NCBI RefSeq assembly: GCF_025154075.1
Contig: NZ_JAOAMU010000001.1
Span: forward strand, 519,991-583,990
From: Chryseobacterium herbae
Lineage (GTDB): Bacteria > Bacteroidota > Bacteroidia > Flavobacteriales > Weeksellaceae
DNA length: 64,000 bases
Direction: 5' to 3'
Shown here in pieces: positions 24,491-32,632 of this stretch; within the stretch, counting starts at the first letter, position 1; each line of letters starts with the position of its first letter. The notes under the pieces were generated by a model that worked only from the letters and a program-made list of their open reading frames with translations, made no database searches and was not told where the DNA came from. The position numbers and the translations under genes were made by a program.

Positions 24491-25141
24491 TTATTTTTTT
24501 ATGGTTAAAACTGTATAAATTCTGTGGATGGTTTCGTTTCCTGATTTGCTTTGAATATCTTCCTCTTTTTCAGAAATTTTCATTCTCTTGAAGTGGCTTT
24601 TGGAAACCAGTTCCTCCATTTCGCTGTTGCTGTACATGGTGAAATTGTATTCCGTAAACGGCAGGGTTTCCATGAATTTTCTCTGTCCGAAAGTAAGAAC
24701 GAATGTTCCGTCATTCTTTAAAACTCTATAGATCTCATTGAGAAACTCAACCGGGTTTTCCCAGAAATAAACGGTATTGACGGTAAATATTTTATCAAAC
24801 GTTTTATCTTCAAAAGGAAGTTTTTTTCCTTCGTACAATACAAAATCGGCCTGGCTTTCAAAGTCTTTATTCAGCTTTCTGGCTTCATTGTACATGGTTT
24901 CAGAAATATCTACTCCTGTATATTTCAGATTTTTAGCTCTGTTTAAAATATTTTTCAGATGTCCGGCATTTCCGTGCCCTATTTCAAGGAGGTGTTCATC
25001 ATCTTCTATTAAAAGCGTTTTGATGCTTTCTAATGTCATGCTGATGTTGGTAGCGTTCATCATCTCGCCGATCTCAATTCCTTTTTCTCCCTGTGGATTG
25101 GCAAGGTTCTGAGCGAGGATTTTTAATTCATCTTTTTCCAT
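24491..25141 (-). CDS. Class I SAM-dependent methyltransferase in the heme operon
   Basis: A 216-residue UbiE/Methyltransf_11-like protein. SAM motif I LLEIGHGNAGHLKNIL (about residue 50), the acidic loop YTGVDISETMYNEA, post-I FEDKTFDKIFTVNTVYFWENPVEFLNEIYRVLKNDGTFVLTFGQR (in consecutive parts). Substrate unknown. It starts 2 bases after hmuV and ends 4 bases before hmuS, so it is an integral operon member. Tight coupling to heme import and degradation suggests a role on heme, a heme-derived product or iron handling; this is inference. Confidence 0.85.
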   Translation of the reverse strand: MEKDELKILAQNLANPQGEKGIEIGEMMNATNISMTLESIKTLLIEDDEHLLEIGHGNAGHLKNILNRAKNLKYTGVDISETMYNEARKLNKDFESQADFVLYEGKKLPFEDKTFDKIFTVNTVYFWENPVEFLNEIYRVLKNDGTFVLTFGQRKFMETLPFTEYNFTMYSNSEMEELVSKSHFKRMKISEKEEDIQSKSGNETIHRIYTVLTIKK

Positions 25142-25143
25142 GG

Positions 25144-25914
25144 TTATCCAAAAATGATCATTGGGTTATTGGTAATAGGGTGTTCGCAGATGGTGCACGG
25201 GAAATTATAGGCATGACTGATATTTTCAGCTGTGAATACTTCCTGTGGCGTTCCGTATGCGGAAACCTTTCCTGATTTCATTAATAAAATTTTGTCAGCA
25301 AACTGGGCTGCAAGATTAAGATCATGCAAAACAACAATAGCGCTGTTGGCTTTTTTGGTGAATTTTTTAATCATTTCCAACGCCTTATACTGATGTTTGA
25401 TGTCTAAATTATTCAGTGGCTCATCCAGAAATACCAGTTTGTGGGCAATTTCATTGTCGAGCTGTGCCATTACTCTTGAAAGATGTACACGCTGTTTTTC
25501 GCCTCCGGACAGGGTATTGTATTCTCTGTCTTTAAGATGAAAAATGTCGGTTTCATACATCATATTATTCATGGCTTCAAGATCTTCTTTTCCGGGTTGG
25601 GCATCAAAATAAGGATACCTTCCCATCATGACAACATCTTTTACTTCAAGTGGAATATCATTGCTGTTGTGCTGGGAAAATTTAGCCTTATGCTGAGACA
25701 GTTCTTTCACATCCCATTGGGTGATCTCTTTATCTTTAAATAATATTTTCTGTCTGGATTTGATCTCATTAGCCAAAACGCTCAGCAAACTTGATTTTCC
25801 AGCTCCGTTCGGGCCTACAATGGCAAGAAATTTACCGTATTCAAGAGCAACATCTATCCCGTCCAGAATATGGAAATCTTTGTGTTTATAACTGATCTGA
25901 TGCGCCTTTATCAT
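25144..25914 (-). CDS. hmuV: Heme ABC transporter ATP-binding protein
   Basis: ATPase of the heme importer HmuTUV (256 residues). Walker A GPNGAGKSSLLSVLA, Q-loop region, ABC signature LSGGEKQRVHLSRVMAQL, Walker B KLVFLDEPLNNLD and the H-loop VVLHDLNLAAQFADKILLM are all present. Its ATG overlaps the hmuU stop by one base (TAATG). Confidence 0.94.
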   Translation of the reverse strand: MIKAHQISYKHKDFHILDGIDVALEYGKFLAIVGPNGAGKSSLLSVLANEIKSRQKILFKDKEITQWDVKELSQHKAKFSQHNSNDIPLEVKDVVMMGRYPYFDAQPGKEDLEAMNNMMYETDIFHLKDREYNTLSGGEKQRVHLSRVMAQLDNEIAHKLVFLDEPLNNLDIKHQYKALEMIKKFTKKANSAIVVLHDLNLAAQFADKILLMKSGKVSAYGTPQEVFTAENISHAYNFPCTICEHPITNNPMIIFG

Positions 25915-26954
25915 TACAGAGATTTTTTGAATTTAATTAAAATAGCAATAAAAATAGGACCTCCCATCAGTGCCGTAAGAATCCCGATCGGAAGTTCCGA
26001 TGGTTCTACAATGCTTCTGCTGAACGTATCTGCCGTCAGCAGTAATATACTTCCGCATATGGCTGATAAAGGCAGGATAAATGTGTAATTCGACTTAAAT
26101 AGAAGTCTTAGAATGTAAGGGACAATAAGTCCTACAAATCCTATCGTTCCTGAAAATGCTACACACGTTCCCACCATTAATGCTACAATAATAATGATCT
26201 GCTTTTTAAGCTTTTCCACATTGATTCCTAAATGCTGTGCATCTTTTTCCCCAAGCATCATGGCATTTAAAGCCTTTCCTTTGGGAAGCAAAATGATGTA
26301 AGAAATGATCAGAACTACTGCTAAAATAATATTTTTCGTCCAGGTTGCCGCTGCCAGACTCCCCAGGTTCCAGAACGTAAGGTCTCTGAGCTGCTCATCT
26401 TTTGATATATAGATCAAAAATCCAGTGATCGAGAACCCGATTGCGGTAATAGCTACTCCAGAAAGGAGCATCATAACTACATTGGTTTTTCCGCCAGCCG
26501 TAGAAATCCTGTATACGAGCATCATGGATAAAAGGGAACCGATAAATGCTGCAATACCAACTATTGAAAATTGTACGGCTTCAGGAAGATACTGTTTGAA
26601 ATGTCCTCCTAAAACAATGGCAATTGCCGCCAGCAGTGTGGCTCCCGATGTAAGACCTATCAGATCTCCTGTCGCCAGAGGATTTTTAAAAAGCCCCTGC
26701 AGACCGGTTCCTGAAACTGCCAGCATGCTTCCTATTAAAATCGCCATAATGATCCTTGCTGCGCGCACATCCCAGATCACATATTTGTTGCTTAAAGATA
26801 AGCCCGGATCTCCTTTTATATATTGCCATAAAACTTTGAAGGGTGATGTTCCTTCAAAGTCGTAGACTCCTGTATTAAGCGCCAGTACTGCTATAATGAC
26901 AAGCAGTACGGCGCCTATAGTTAGATAAAAGTATAGTTTACTTTGTGTTCTCAA
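25914..26954 (-). CDS. hmuU: Heme ABC transporter permease (FecCD type)
   Basis: Inner-membrane permease of 346 residues with about ten hydrophobic helices. FecCD hallmarks include DVRAARIIMAILIGSMLAVSGTGLQG, NPLATGDLIGLTSGATL, FSGTIGFVGLIVPYILRLL and ELPIGILTALMGGPIFIAIL at the C-terminus. Works with HmuV and HmuT to import heme from the periplasm. Its start overlaps the hmuT stop by 17 bases. Confidence 0.93.
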   Translation of the reverse strand: MRTQSKLYFYLTIGAVLLVIIAVLALNTGVYDFEGTSPFKVLWQYIKGDPGLSLSNKYVIWDVRAARIIMAILIGSMLAVSGTGLQGLFKNPLATGDLIGLTSGATLLAAIAIVLGGHFKQYLPEAVQFSIVGIAAFIGSLLSMMLVYRISTAGGKTNVVMMLLSGVAITAIGFSITGFLIYISKDEQLRDLTFWNLGSLAAATWTKNIILAVVLIISYIILLPKGKALNAMMLGEKDAQHLGINVEKLKKQIIIIVALMVGTCVAFSGTIGFVGLIVPYILRLLFKSNYTFILPLSAICGSILLLTADTFSRSIVEPSELPIGILTALMGGPIFIAILIKFKKSL

Positions 26955-27816
26955 TTAAAAGTTTGTTTAATCCTACTGCTGCTTCTCCTAGTCTAGGTCC
27001 GAACCCTGAAACTAACCCTCCATCCATTGCGATGATCTTCTTATTTTTACCTGCGTTGGTTTGTGCTACGCCCGGCATTTTAAGAGCTCCTTCGTTTCCA
27101 CCTGCACCTTCAAGGCCGGTTGAAAAGAAGAATAAAACGTCCGGATTAGCTTTTACTACTGCTTCCGGTGTCAAAGGTTTGAAATCTTCGAAATCGGTTA
27201 CGGCATTCTGTCCGCCGGCAAGGGTGATCAGTGCATCCATTGGCGTTTTTGTTCCTGAAACCATCAGCATGTTTCCTCTTGCATAGATGAATAATACTTT
27301 CGGCTTTTTAGCGATAGGCTGGATTTGCTTTAAATCAGCATCGATTTTATCATTTAATTTCTGATACTCTGTATTTCCAACAGCTTTTGCTACATCAGCA
27401 ATCAATTTTTTAGTTCCTTCTACGGTATACTCCTGCTTGAAAACCTCAACTTTAATTCCTGAAGATTTGATCTTCGTCATCAATTCAGGATTGATATCTT
27501 TTTCTGAAGCTAAAATTAAAGTCGGATTTACCGCCATGATCGGCTCAATCGTTATTGATCTTACGTGACCCAAGCCTTTAGCTGTAGCTTTTAAAGTTTC
27601 AGGATAAGTGCTTGTCACGTCTGTTCCAACGATTTCTTTTTCGTGACCCAATGCACTTACAATCTCCGTAACGCCACCGCTTAATGTAACAATTTTGTTA
27701 TTGCTTTTCGGAGCTTCAGCAGAGGTTTCTGTTGTATTTTCTTTTTTTGCTCCTTCTTCTTTTTTGCATGAATAAACTGCCATCAAAATGGAAGCTGCAA
27801 GGATTATTTTTTTCAT
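26938..27816 (-). CDS. hmuT: Heme ABC transporter substrate-binding lipoprotein
   Basis: Periplasmic heme-binding protein (292 residues from the ATG at 27816, which gives the lipoprotein signal MKKIILAASILMAVYSCKKE; a longer reading lacks a signal at its N-terminus). The class III binding-protein fold is visible: IVTLSGGVTEIVSALGHEKEIVGTDVTSTYPE, GHVRSITIEPIMAVNPTLILAS, then VLFIYARGNMLMVSGTKTPMDALITLAGGQNAV and a closing GFGPRLGEAAVGLNKLL. It delivers heme to HmuUV. Confidence 0.92.
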   Translation of the reverse strand: MKKIILAASILMAVYSCKKEEGAKKENTTETSAEAPKSNNKIVTLSGGVTEIVSALGHEKEIVGTDVTSTYPETLKATAKGLGHVRSITIEPIMAVNPTLILASEKDINPELMTKIKSSGIKVEVFKQEYTVEGTKKLIADVAKAVGNTEYQKLNDKIDADLKQIQPIAKKPKVLFIYARGNMLMVSGTKTPMDALITLAGGQNAVTDFEDFKPLTPEAVVKANPDVLFFFSTGLEGAGGNEGALKMPGVAQTNAGKNKKIIAMDGGLVSGFGPRLGEAAVGLNKLLIENTK

Positions 27817-27838
27817 GATATACGATTTATTTGATTGA

Positions 27839-28963
27839 TTATAAAGGTTTGTACTCGAATTGAGGGAAGCCACGTTCACCTTCTACTCCAGTATTATCTG
27901 TTTTACTTTTTGTAAGTCTTGTAAACTTCAGTTTGAAATAAAATCCATCCGAATCTTTTAGAACATAAAAACGGTCACCGTAGACTTCAAGCCCATTAGT
28001 GCCTACCGGATTTCTCCAGTTTCCTCCAATGACACGGTGGTCGTTGTAAACAAGCTTAGAATCATTTACATCTGCCTTTTTAAAATTATTGTAAGCATCA
28101 ATTCCTGAGCCTGAAGTAACTACAACTTCGTAAGCCCCTACTTTGCCAACATTGTTATTATTTACAAAATCCGCATAAATATAACTTCCCGCTCCCGTAA
28201 TGGTATTGGTAAATACCGTAAAGCACAGATCCCATTTATTTTTTTCAGGCTGAATGAATACCGGTTTTTTATTTTTTAAACTAACGAAACTATAATTGTA
28301 AGCTGCATTTTTAGCTACTGTTACTTCATAATAGTTACTTCCGTCAAGATCTGCTGATTTCACCTTATAACCTTCTGCGGCTCTTGTGATCTGAACTTTT
28401 TTCCATCCTCTTGCATCACCACCTGTCATTACAGATCCTACAGCTATTGAACCTGAGTAGATTTCTTTACCCATATTCACAAGATATACTGCATTCTCGG
28501 AATCTACAGCTTTAATCTCTTCTATTGCAGTAGTTCCTGTTGGGAAATCACCTTTCACATCGTCAATATAAGCGACATTGGCAGGATTAAAATTAGCAAC
28601 CTGTACCTGATTTTTCAAAGCAGTCACACTAGCTTCTGTTACCTGATTCAAAGTTGTAACGTTCGGAATTTTTCCGGCAGCCATCATGATTGATGAATTG
28701 ATAACCACTTTAAAATTGGCTCCCGAATAGAATGCCAAATCCCAGTCTGTTCTTTTGGTAAGAGTTTGTACAGGTCCTTTTGTACCCGGATCTATTTCAC
28801 TTAAGTCAATCCAAACCTGATTGGGCTGTGCGGCCCCTCCTACAGTGGGATCTCCTATAGCACCTTGAACAGGGGCTACTGCTACAGGATCTTCATTATC
28901 ATTAATACAGGATTGAAAAACAAATGAAGCACCGAATAAAAGGCAAAATATTACTTTTTTCAT
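27839..28963 (-). CDS. hmuY: HmuY-family heme-binding lipoprotein
   Basis: Surface or outer-membrane heme-binding lipoprotein (374 residues; signal ending VFQSC). HmuY is the hemophore of Porphyromonas gingivalis. The twofold family pattern is present: TDWDLAFYSGANFKVVIN with GKIPNVTTL in the N-terminal half and NKWDLCFTVFTN with later YGDRFYVLKDSDGFYFKLKFTRL in the C-terminal half. It lies 11 bases after hmuR and 22 bases before hmuT. Heme ligands cannot be assigned by eye. Confidence 0.88.
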   Translation of the reverse strand: MKKVIFCLLFGASFVFQSCINDNEDPVAVAPVQGAIGDPTVGGAAQPNQVWIDLSEIDPGTKGPVQTLTKRTDWDLAFYSGANFKVVINSSIMMAAGKIPNVTTLNQVTEASVTALKNQVQVANFNPANVAYIDDVKGDFPTGTTAIEEIKAVDSENAVYLVNMGKEIYSGSIAVGSVMTGGDARGWKKVQITRAAEGYKVKSADLDGSNYYEVTVAKNAAYNYSFVSLKNKKPVFIQPEKNKWDLCFTVFTNTITGAGSYIYADFVNNNNVGKVGAYEVVVTSGSGIDAYNNFKKADVNDSKLVYNDHRVIGGNWRNPVGTNGLEVYGDRFYVLKDSDGFYFKLKFTRLTKSKTDNTGVEGERGFPQFEYKPL

Positions 28964-28974
28964 TCTAATTCTTA

Positions 28975-31113
28975 TTAAAAATTATAGTTTAAACGGGCAA
29001 AATAACTTCTGCCATAGAAAAGATTCTGTTTACCAGAACCAGCATTATGACTGTCACCTGCTACAGTTGTGTTTCTGATGCTGGATACATCAAAAATATT
29101 TTTTATTCCTAAAGCCAATTCAAAATGATCCTTAAAGAATGGCTGAGAAACTGTAAAATTCATCATATTAAAATCTCCGATTTCCCCAAGAACATACTGT
29201 CCCGGATCCAGTGGATCCTGAGCATTCGCTTTATGAACATATTGTCTGCTTACGCCTGAATATTTATAATAAAGTGCAAAAAGTGTCTTGGTTTTTGGAA
29301 GGGTATAATTCGCAGCTACATTAGCTTCTACATAAAAATTAAAGTCTTCCGGAGAATTAAGTTTTCCCGTATTCAGAGATTGTGAAATTCCTAGTGTAGA
29401 AACTCCCGCGTTAAAACTCAGGTTGTCTTTTCTAACATTGACACTTCCACCAAATAACAGTGATTTATAACTGTCAATATTTAAGTAAGTATATTTAAGA
29501 GGGCTGTTGCTGACAATTACACTTTCAATTCTGTTTTTCACATCAAGATACATTCCTGAAGCGCTGACGTTGAATTTCCAGTCATTAGCATTTTTGAGGT
29601 TATAATCCCAGAACAAACCTAGAGAATATCCCGTTTCCGGTTTAAGGTTTTCATTTCCTCTGATGTCGTGGTTATTGTCCACCATATAGGTATATAGCTC
29701 ATCGTAAGTAGGAAATCTGTTTGCTGATCCGAAAACCCCACGGATATCTGACTTTTCATTAAAGTTATATCTTGCGGTCATTGAATAATTGAACTGAGAG
29801 TCAAATTTATCACTCAATGCCAATCTTGCTCCGGGACGTACAGAAAAACGATCTGTCAGCTTCCATTCTGCTGATAAGAAATTAGCGTAATTGAAAATTG
29901 TTCTGCTGATATCCTCTTTTCCTGTCATTCCGAAAGTTCCTGTAGTACTGCTCGCAAAACCTTTCGTTCTGTCTAATTCATATCCTAACTGAAAATTGAT
30001 TTTTTCACTATTCAGGAAATTGCTAAACATACCTCTTGAATAAAAAACTTCTGATTTGTAGTAAGTTTCTTTAACGTTTCTTGATTTTTCAGTTCTGTTT
30101 GGAACATCGTATTTATAATCCTGATATTTTCTCTCCTGACTTTGATAAGAAAAATCTCCCGTATAGTTTATTCTTGAACCCAGTTTTGTCTGAATATTAA
30201 ACTGGTGAATCCATCTTTTTGTGAAATAATCTTTATCATTTGACACATATGTTCTGTTTCCTTCACCCAATATATCTACCGTTACAAGCGGATTATAAAA
30301 ATTCACGGTTTCGGTAAGGAAATTAACCTTGTAGAATAAAGATGTATTGTTTTTTGCATATCGAATCGCGGCATTGGTTATCAACTGGTCTTTTGGTTGC
30401 CATTCGTAACCTCTGGATGCTTTATCCGGATCAAAGAACTTGTACCCCTGATATTTCCCTTTGTATCCCTGAAAATCGTTGTGGTTGATATCAGCCGTAA
30501 TAGTCCAATTTTCCGATAATTTATATCCGATATTTAAAGACTGGACGTGACGTCCGTTACCTTTTTTAAACCAGTCATAGTCTTTCCCTACGGTTTCTTC
30601 CTGTAAACTGGCAGAAAGATTAAACTTTTTCGCATAGTTCTTTTTGGTAATAATGTTGATAACACCTGCTACAGCGTTATTTCCATATTCTACTCCCATT
30701 GATCCTTTTACAATCTCGATTCGCTCGATATTATTTACATTAAGTTTTGTAAGGTCAACCAGGTTTCCCATTCCCTGATCGCTTACAACAGGAATATTAT
30801 CAATAAGAACTTTAGTATATTCTCCACTCAACCCCATGATATTAGCGTTGGAGTCTCCGCTACTTCTATCGGGTTGTATTAAGATATTAAGATTTTGATT
30901 AAGAACCTCCGCTACATTTGTAACAGCCATATTCTTGATCTGTTCCGCATTAATAACTTCTACTTTATAAATGGATTTATTAATAGACTGTTGAGTATAT
31001 TGTCCCGTAACGACAACTTCTTCTATTTTCTTCTGATTAAGAGAATCTTTTTCTTGTGCGTTCATCCATAAGGCTATGGATAATGATAGAACGGAAAGCA
31101 CCTTCTTCTTCAT
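28975..31113 (-). CDS. hmuR: TonB-dependent heme receptor
   Basis: Outer-membrane receptor of 712 residues, first gene of the heme operon. Signal MKKKVLSVLSLSIALWMNAQ; plug domain with IEEVVVTGQY (TonB-box-like), VLNQNLNILIQPDRSSGD, IERIEIVKGSMGVEYGNNAVAGVINIITKK (in parts); a 22-strand barrel with the SANRFPTYDELYTYM and NENLKPETGYSLG blocks that correspond to FRAP/NPNL heme-receptor motifs; and a terminal aromatic SYFARLNYNF. It moves heme across the outer membrane, with HmuY as the likely donor. Confidence 0.92.
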   Translation of the reverse strand: MKKKVLSVLSLSIALWMNAQEKDSLNQKKIEEVVVTGQYTQQSINKSIYKVEVINAEQIKNMAVTNVAEVLNQNLNILIQPDRSSGDSNANIMGLSGEYTKVLIDNIPVVSDQGMGNLVDLTKLNVNNIERIEIVKGSMGVEYGNNAVAGVINIITKKNYAKKFNLSASLQEETVGKDYDWFKKGNGRHVQSLNIGYKLSENWTITADINHNDFQGYKGKYQGYKFFDPDKASRGYEWQPKDQLITNAAIRYAKNNTSLFYKVNFLTETVNFYNPLVTVDILGEGNRTYVSNDKDYFTKRWIHQFNIQTKLGSRINYTGDFSYQSQERKYQDYKYDVPNRTEKSRNVKETYYKSEVFYSRGMFSNFLNSEKINFQLGYELDRTKGFASSTTGTFGMTGKEDISRTIFNYANFLSAEWKLTDRFSVRPGARLALSDKFDSQFNYSMTARYNFNEKSDIRGVFGSANRFPTYDELYTYMVDNNHDIRGNENLKPETGYSLGLFWDYNLKNANDWKFNVSASGMYLDVKNRIESVIVSNSPLKYTYLNIDSYKSLLFGGSVNVRKDNLSFNAGVSTLGISQSLNTGKLNSPEDFNFYVEANVAANYTLPKTKTLFALYYKYSGVSRQYVHKANAQDPLDPGQYVLGEIGDFNMMNFTVSQPFFKDHFELALGIKNIFDVSSIRNTTVAGDSHNAGSGKQNLFYGRSYFARLNYNF

Positions 31114-31129
31114 AGAGTAAAAATTTTGG

Positions 31130-31163
31130 CAAATATAACGCTTTATTTAGAATAGTTAAAAAT
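31130..31163 (-). promoter_or_regulatory. hmuR promoter with Fur-like operator
   Basis: TATATTTG (31137-31130, minus strand) is a perfect -7 box 17 bases before hmuR. The imperfect palindrome ATTTAGAATAGTTAAAAAT (31145-31163, plus strand reading) overlies the -33 region. Its first base in the direction of transcription lies 26 bases before the -7 start, exactly as in the two plus-strand promoters at 31.56 and 32.56 kb. Confidence 0.7.
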
Positions 31164-31560
31164 AATGAAAAATATTATTTATTTTTTTGCCTTTTTATCA
31201 CAAATATCACTCTACAGAAGCACCTATATAAATGTTTTTAACCAAATATTGATATTTATCATGATTTTTTTCGTTCAAAATAAAATATGATGAAAAAATA
31301 GAATTATTAATGATAAACAGACAAATTAATGGAATACGCAGGTTGGAAGTTAGCAGCAGCCTTGTAACTTACGAAAGTCTCAATAATTTAACTGATTAAC
31401 TTTAGTAAAAAGGGCAATAAAATAAGCCAGGAATTAAATTTTAATTTCAAACCATTTCCCTATTCCCTCTTCCATCTCCAATACTTGCGAATAATTTTAT
31501 ACTGAAAAACAACCGGTTTTATGTCTACAATAATAAAATTTGAATGTTAAATTTATGATT

Positions 31561-31610
31561 ATTTAGAACAATTAAAAATTAATACTTATTTTTGTAGAAT
31601 AATTCTAAAT
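31561..31610 (+). promoter_or_regulatory. Promoter with two Fur-like boxes
   Basis: ATTTAGAACAATTAAAAAT (31561-31579), -7 box TATTTTTG (31587-31594), then TAGAATAATTCTAAAT (31595-31610) whose core TAGAAT-A-ATTCTA is a perfect palindrome. The -7 box is thus bracketed by two copies of the same motif. Confidence 0.7.
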
Positions 31611-31621
31611 AAAGATACGCT

Positions 31622-32434
31622 ATGAAATTAAAACTACTTTTAGGAACATTAATGTTGACGGCTTTTACAGCGAATGCACAAGTATCATCTATCAACGAAA
31701 ATTTCAGCTCTTTTACTACAGGTGCAGGTTCATTACCTCAAAAGTCATGGAGTACTTTTCTACCTCCATCGTCAAATCCTACCAACCCTAGCTGGGTTCC
31801 TATGCTTACCGTTGAGCCCGGTACTGGAAACAGCTTTGTACAGGCGTATTCATTTTTTGCCGGAAATAAATCTTTCTATCTGATTACACCACAAATTGTT
31901 GCTCCCAATGGTTCTCAAACTTTATCATTCAGTTCAGCGCTTATCGGTGGTACACCCGGAGGAACAGGAACACTTGAAGTAGGTCTGGTAGCAAGCCCTA
32001 CAGACATGTCTACGTTTACTCCTGTTGGAACTCTTATCAATCTTACATCTCCTACAGATGCTACGACAAGTTTTACCGTACCCGCTTCAGCTTACCAATA
32101 CATTGCATTTAAATTTACAGCCTCTACAGTTCACGTAGCCTTACGTATGGATGATGTGGTATTAACGGCTGCCGGTGCACTAGGGGTTTCCGATCATTTG
32201 AAATCAAAAGATCAAGTAAAATTTGCCGTAAATGCTGATCATACTGCTCTTGAGTTTGTTTCAGCAAAAGCACCAAAAAGTATTGAAATCTACTCTGCAG
32301 CAGGACAGAAAGCTACAGAAGGAAAACTGAACGGACAAAGATTCGATATCAGTACACTTCACACAGGAGTTTACTATATCCTTATCGAAACGGCAGAAGG
32401 TTCACTCATAAAATCTAAGTTCATCAAAAAATAA
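31622..32434 (+). CDS. T9SS-secreted adhesin-domain protein, iron-regulon candidate
   Basis: A 270-residue secreted protein: signal MKLKLLLGTLMLTAFTANAQ; a jelly-roll domain like the cleaved-adhesin/choice-of-anchor-J family (NENFSSFTTGAGSLPQKSW, SFYLITPQIVAPNGSQTLSF, YIAFKFTASTVHVALRMDDV); and a C-terminal type IX secretion sorting domain (KSIEIYSAAGQKA, GVYYILIETAEGSLIKSKFIKK). Related domains in gingipains and hemagglutinins bind host heme proteins, which fits the shared operator with the heme operon. Its ligand is unknown. Confidence 0.8.
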   Translation: MKLKLLLGTLMLTAFTANAQVSSINENFSSFTTGAGSLPQKSWSTFLPPSSNPTNPSWVPMLTVEPGTGNSFVQAYSFFAGNKSFYLITPQIVAPNGSQTLSFSSALIGGTPGGTGTLEVGLVASPTDMSTFTPVGTLINLTSPTDATTSFTVPASAYQYIAFKFTASTVHVALRMDDVVLTAAGALGVSDHLKSKDQVKFAVNADHTALEFVSAKAPKSIEIYSAAGQKATEGKLNGQRFDISTLHTGVYYILIETAEGSLIKSKFIKK

Positions 32435-32460
32435 GGTTTATTAGACAGTATCCCTTTATA

Positions 32461-32496
32461 AAGCCGGCTGGAAGTTTTCCAGCCGGCTCTTTTTAT
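32461..32496 (+). terminator. Terminator
   Basis: AGCCGGCTGGAA and TTCCAGCCGGCT form a strong stem with a short GTT-type loop, followed by CTTTTTAT. Confidence 0.9.
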
Positions 32497-32556
32497 CTCA
32501 AAAAAATCAGTATTGATCATGAAATTGTAATGAAACAAGATAAATATCATGTTTTT

Positions 32557-32606
32557 ATTTAGAATGATTAAAAATAATTATATACTTTTGTAGAATCATT
32601 CTAAAT
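32557..32606 (+). promoter_or_regulatory. Promoter with two Fur-like boxes
   Basis: ATTTAGAATGATTAAAAAT (32557-32575), -7 box TACTTTTG (32583-32590), TAGAATCATTCTAAAT (32591-32606; core TAGAAT-C-ATTCTA). Spacing between the elements is identical to that at 31561-31610. The outer arms (TTATTTAGAATGATT and AATCATTCTAAATAA) are also perfect inverted repeats of each other. Confidence 0.75.
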
Positions 32607-32632
32607 AAGGATACCTATAAATTTTACTTGTT

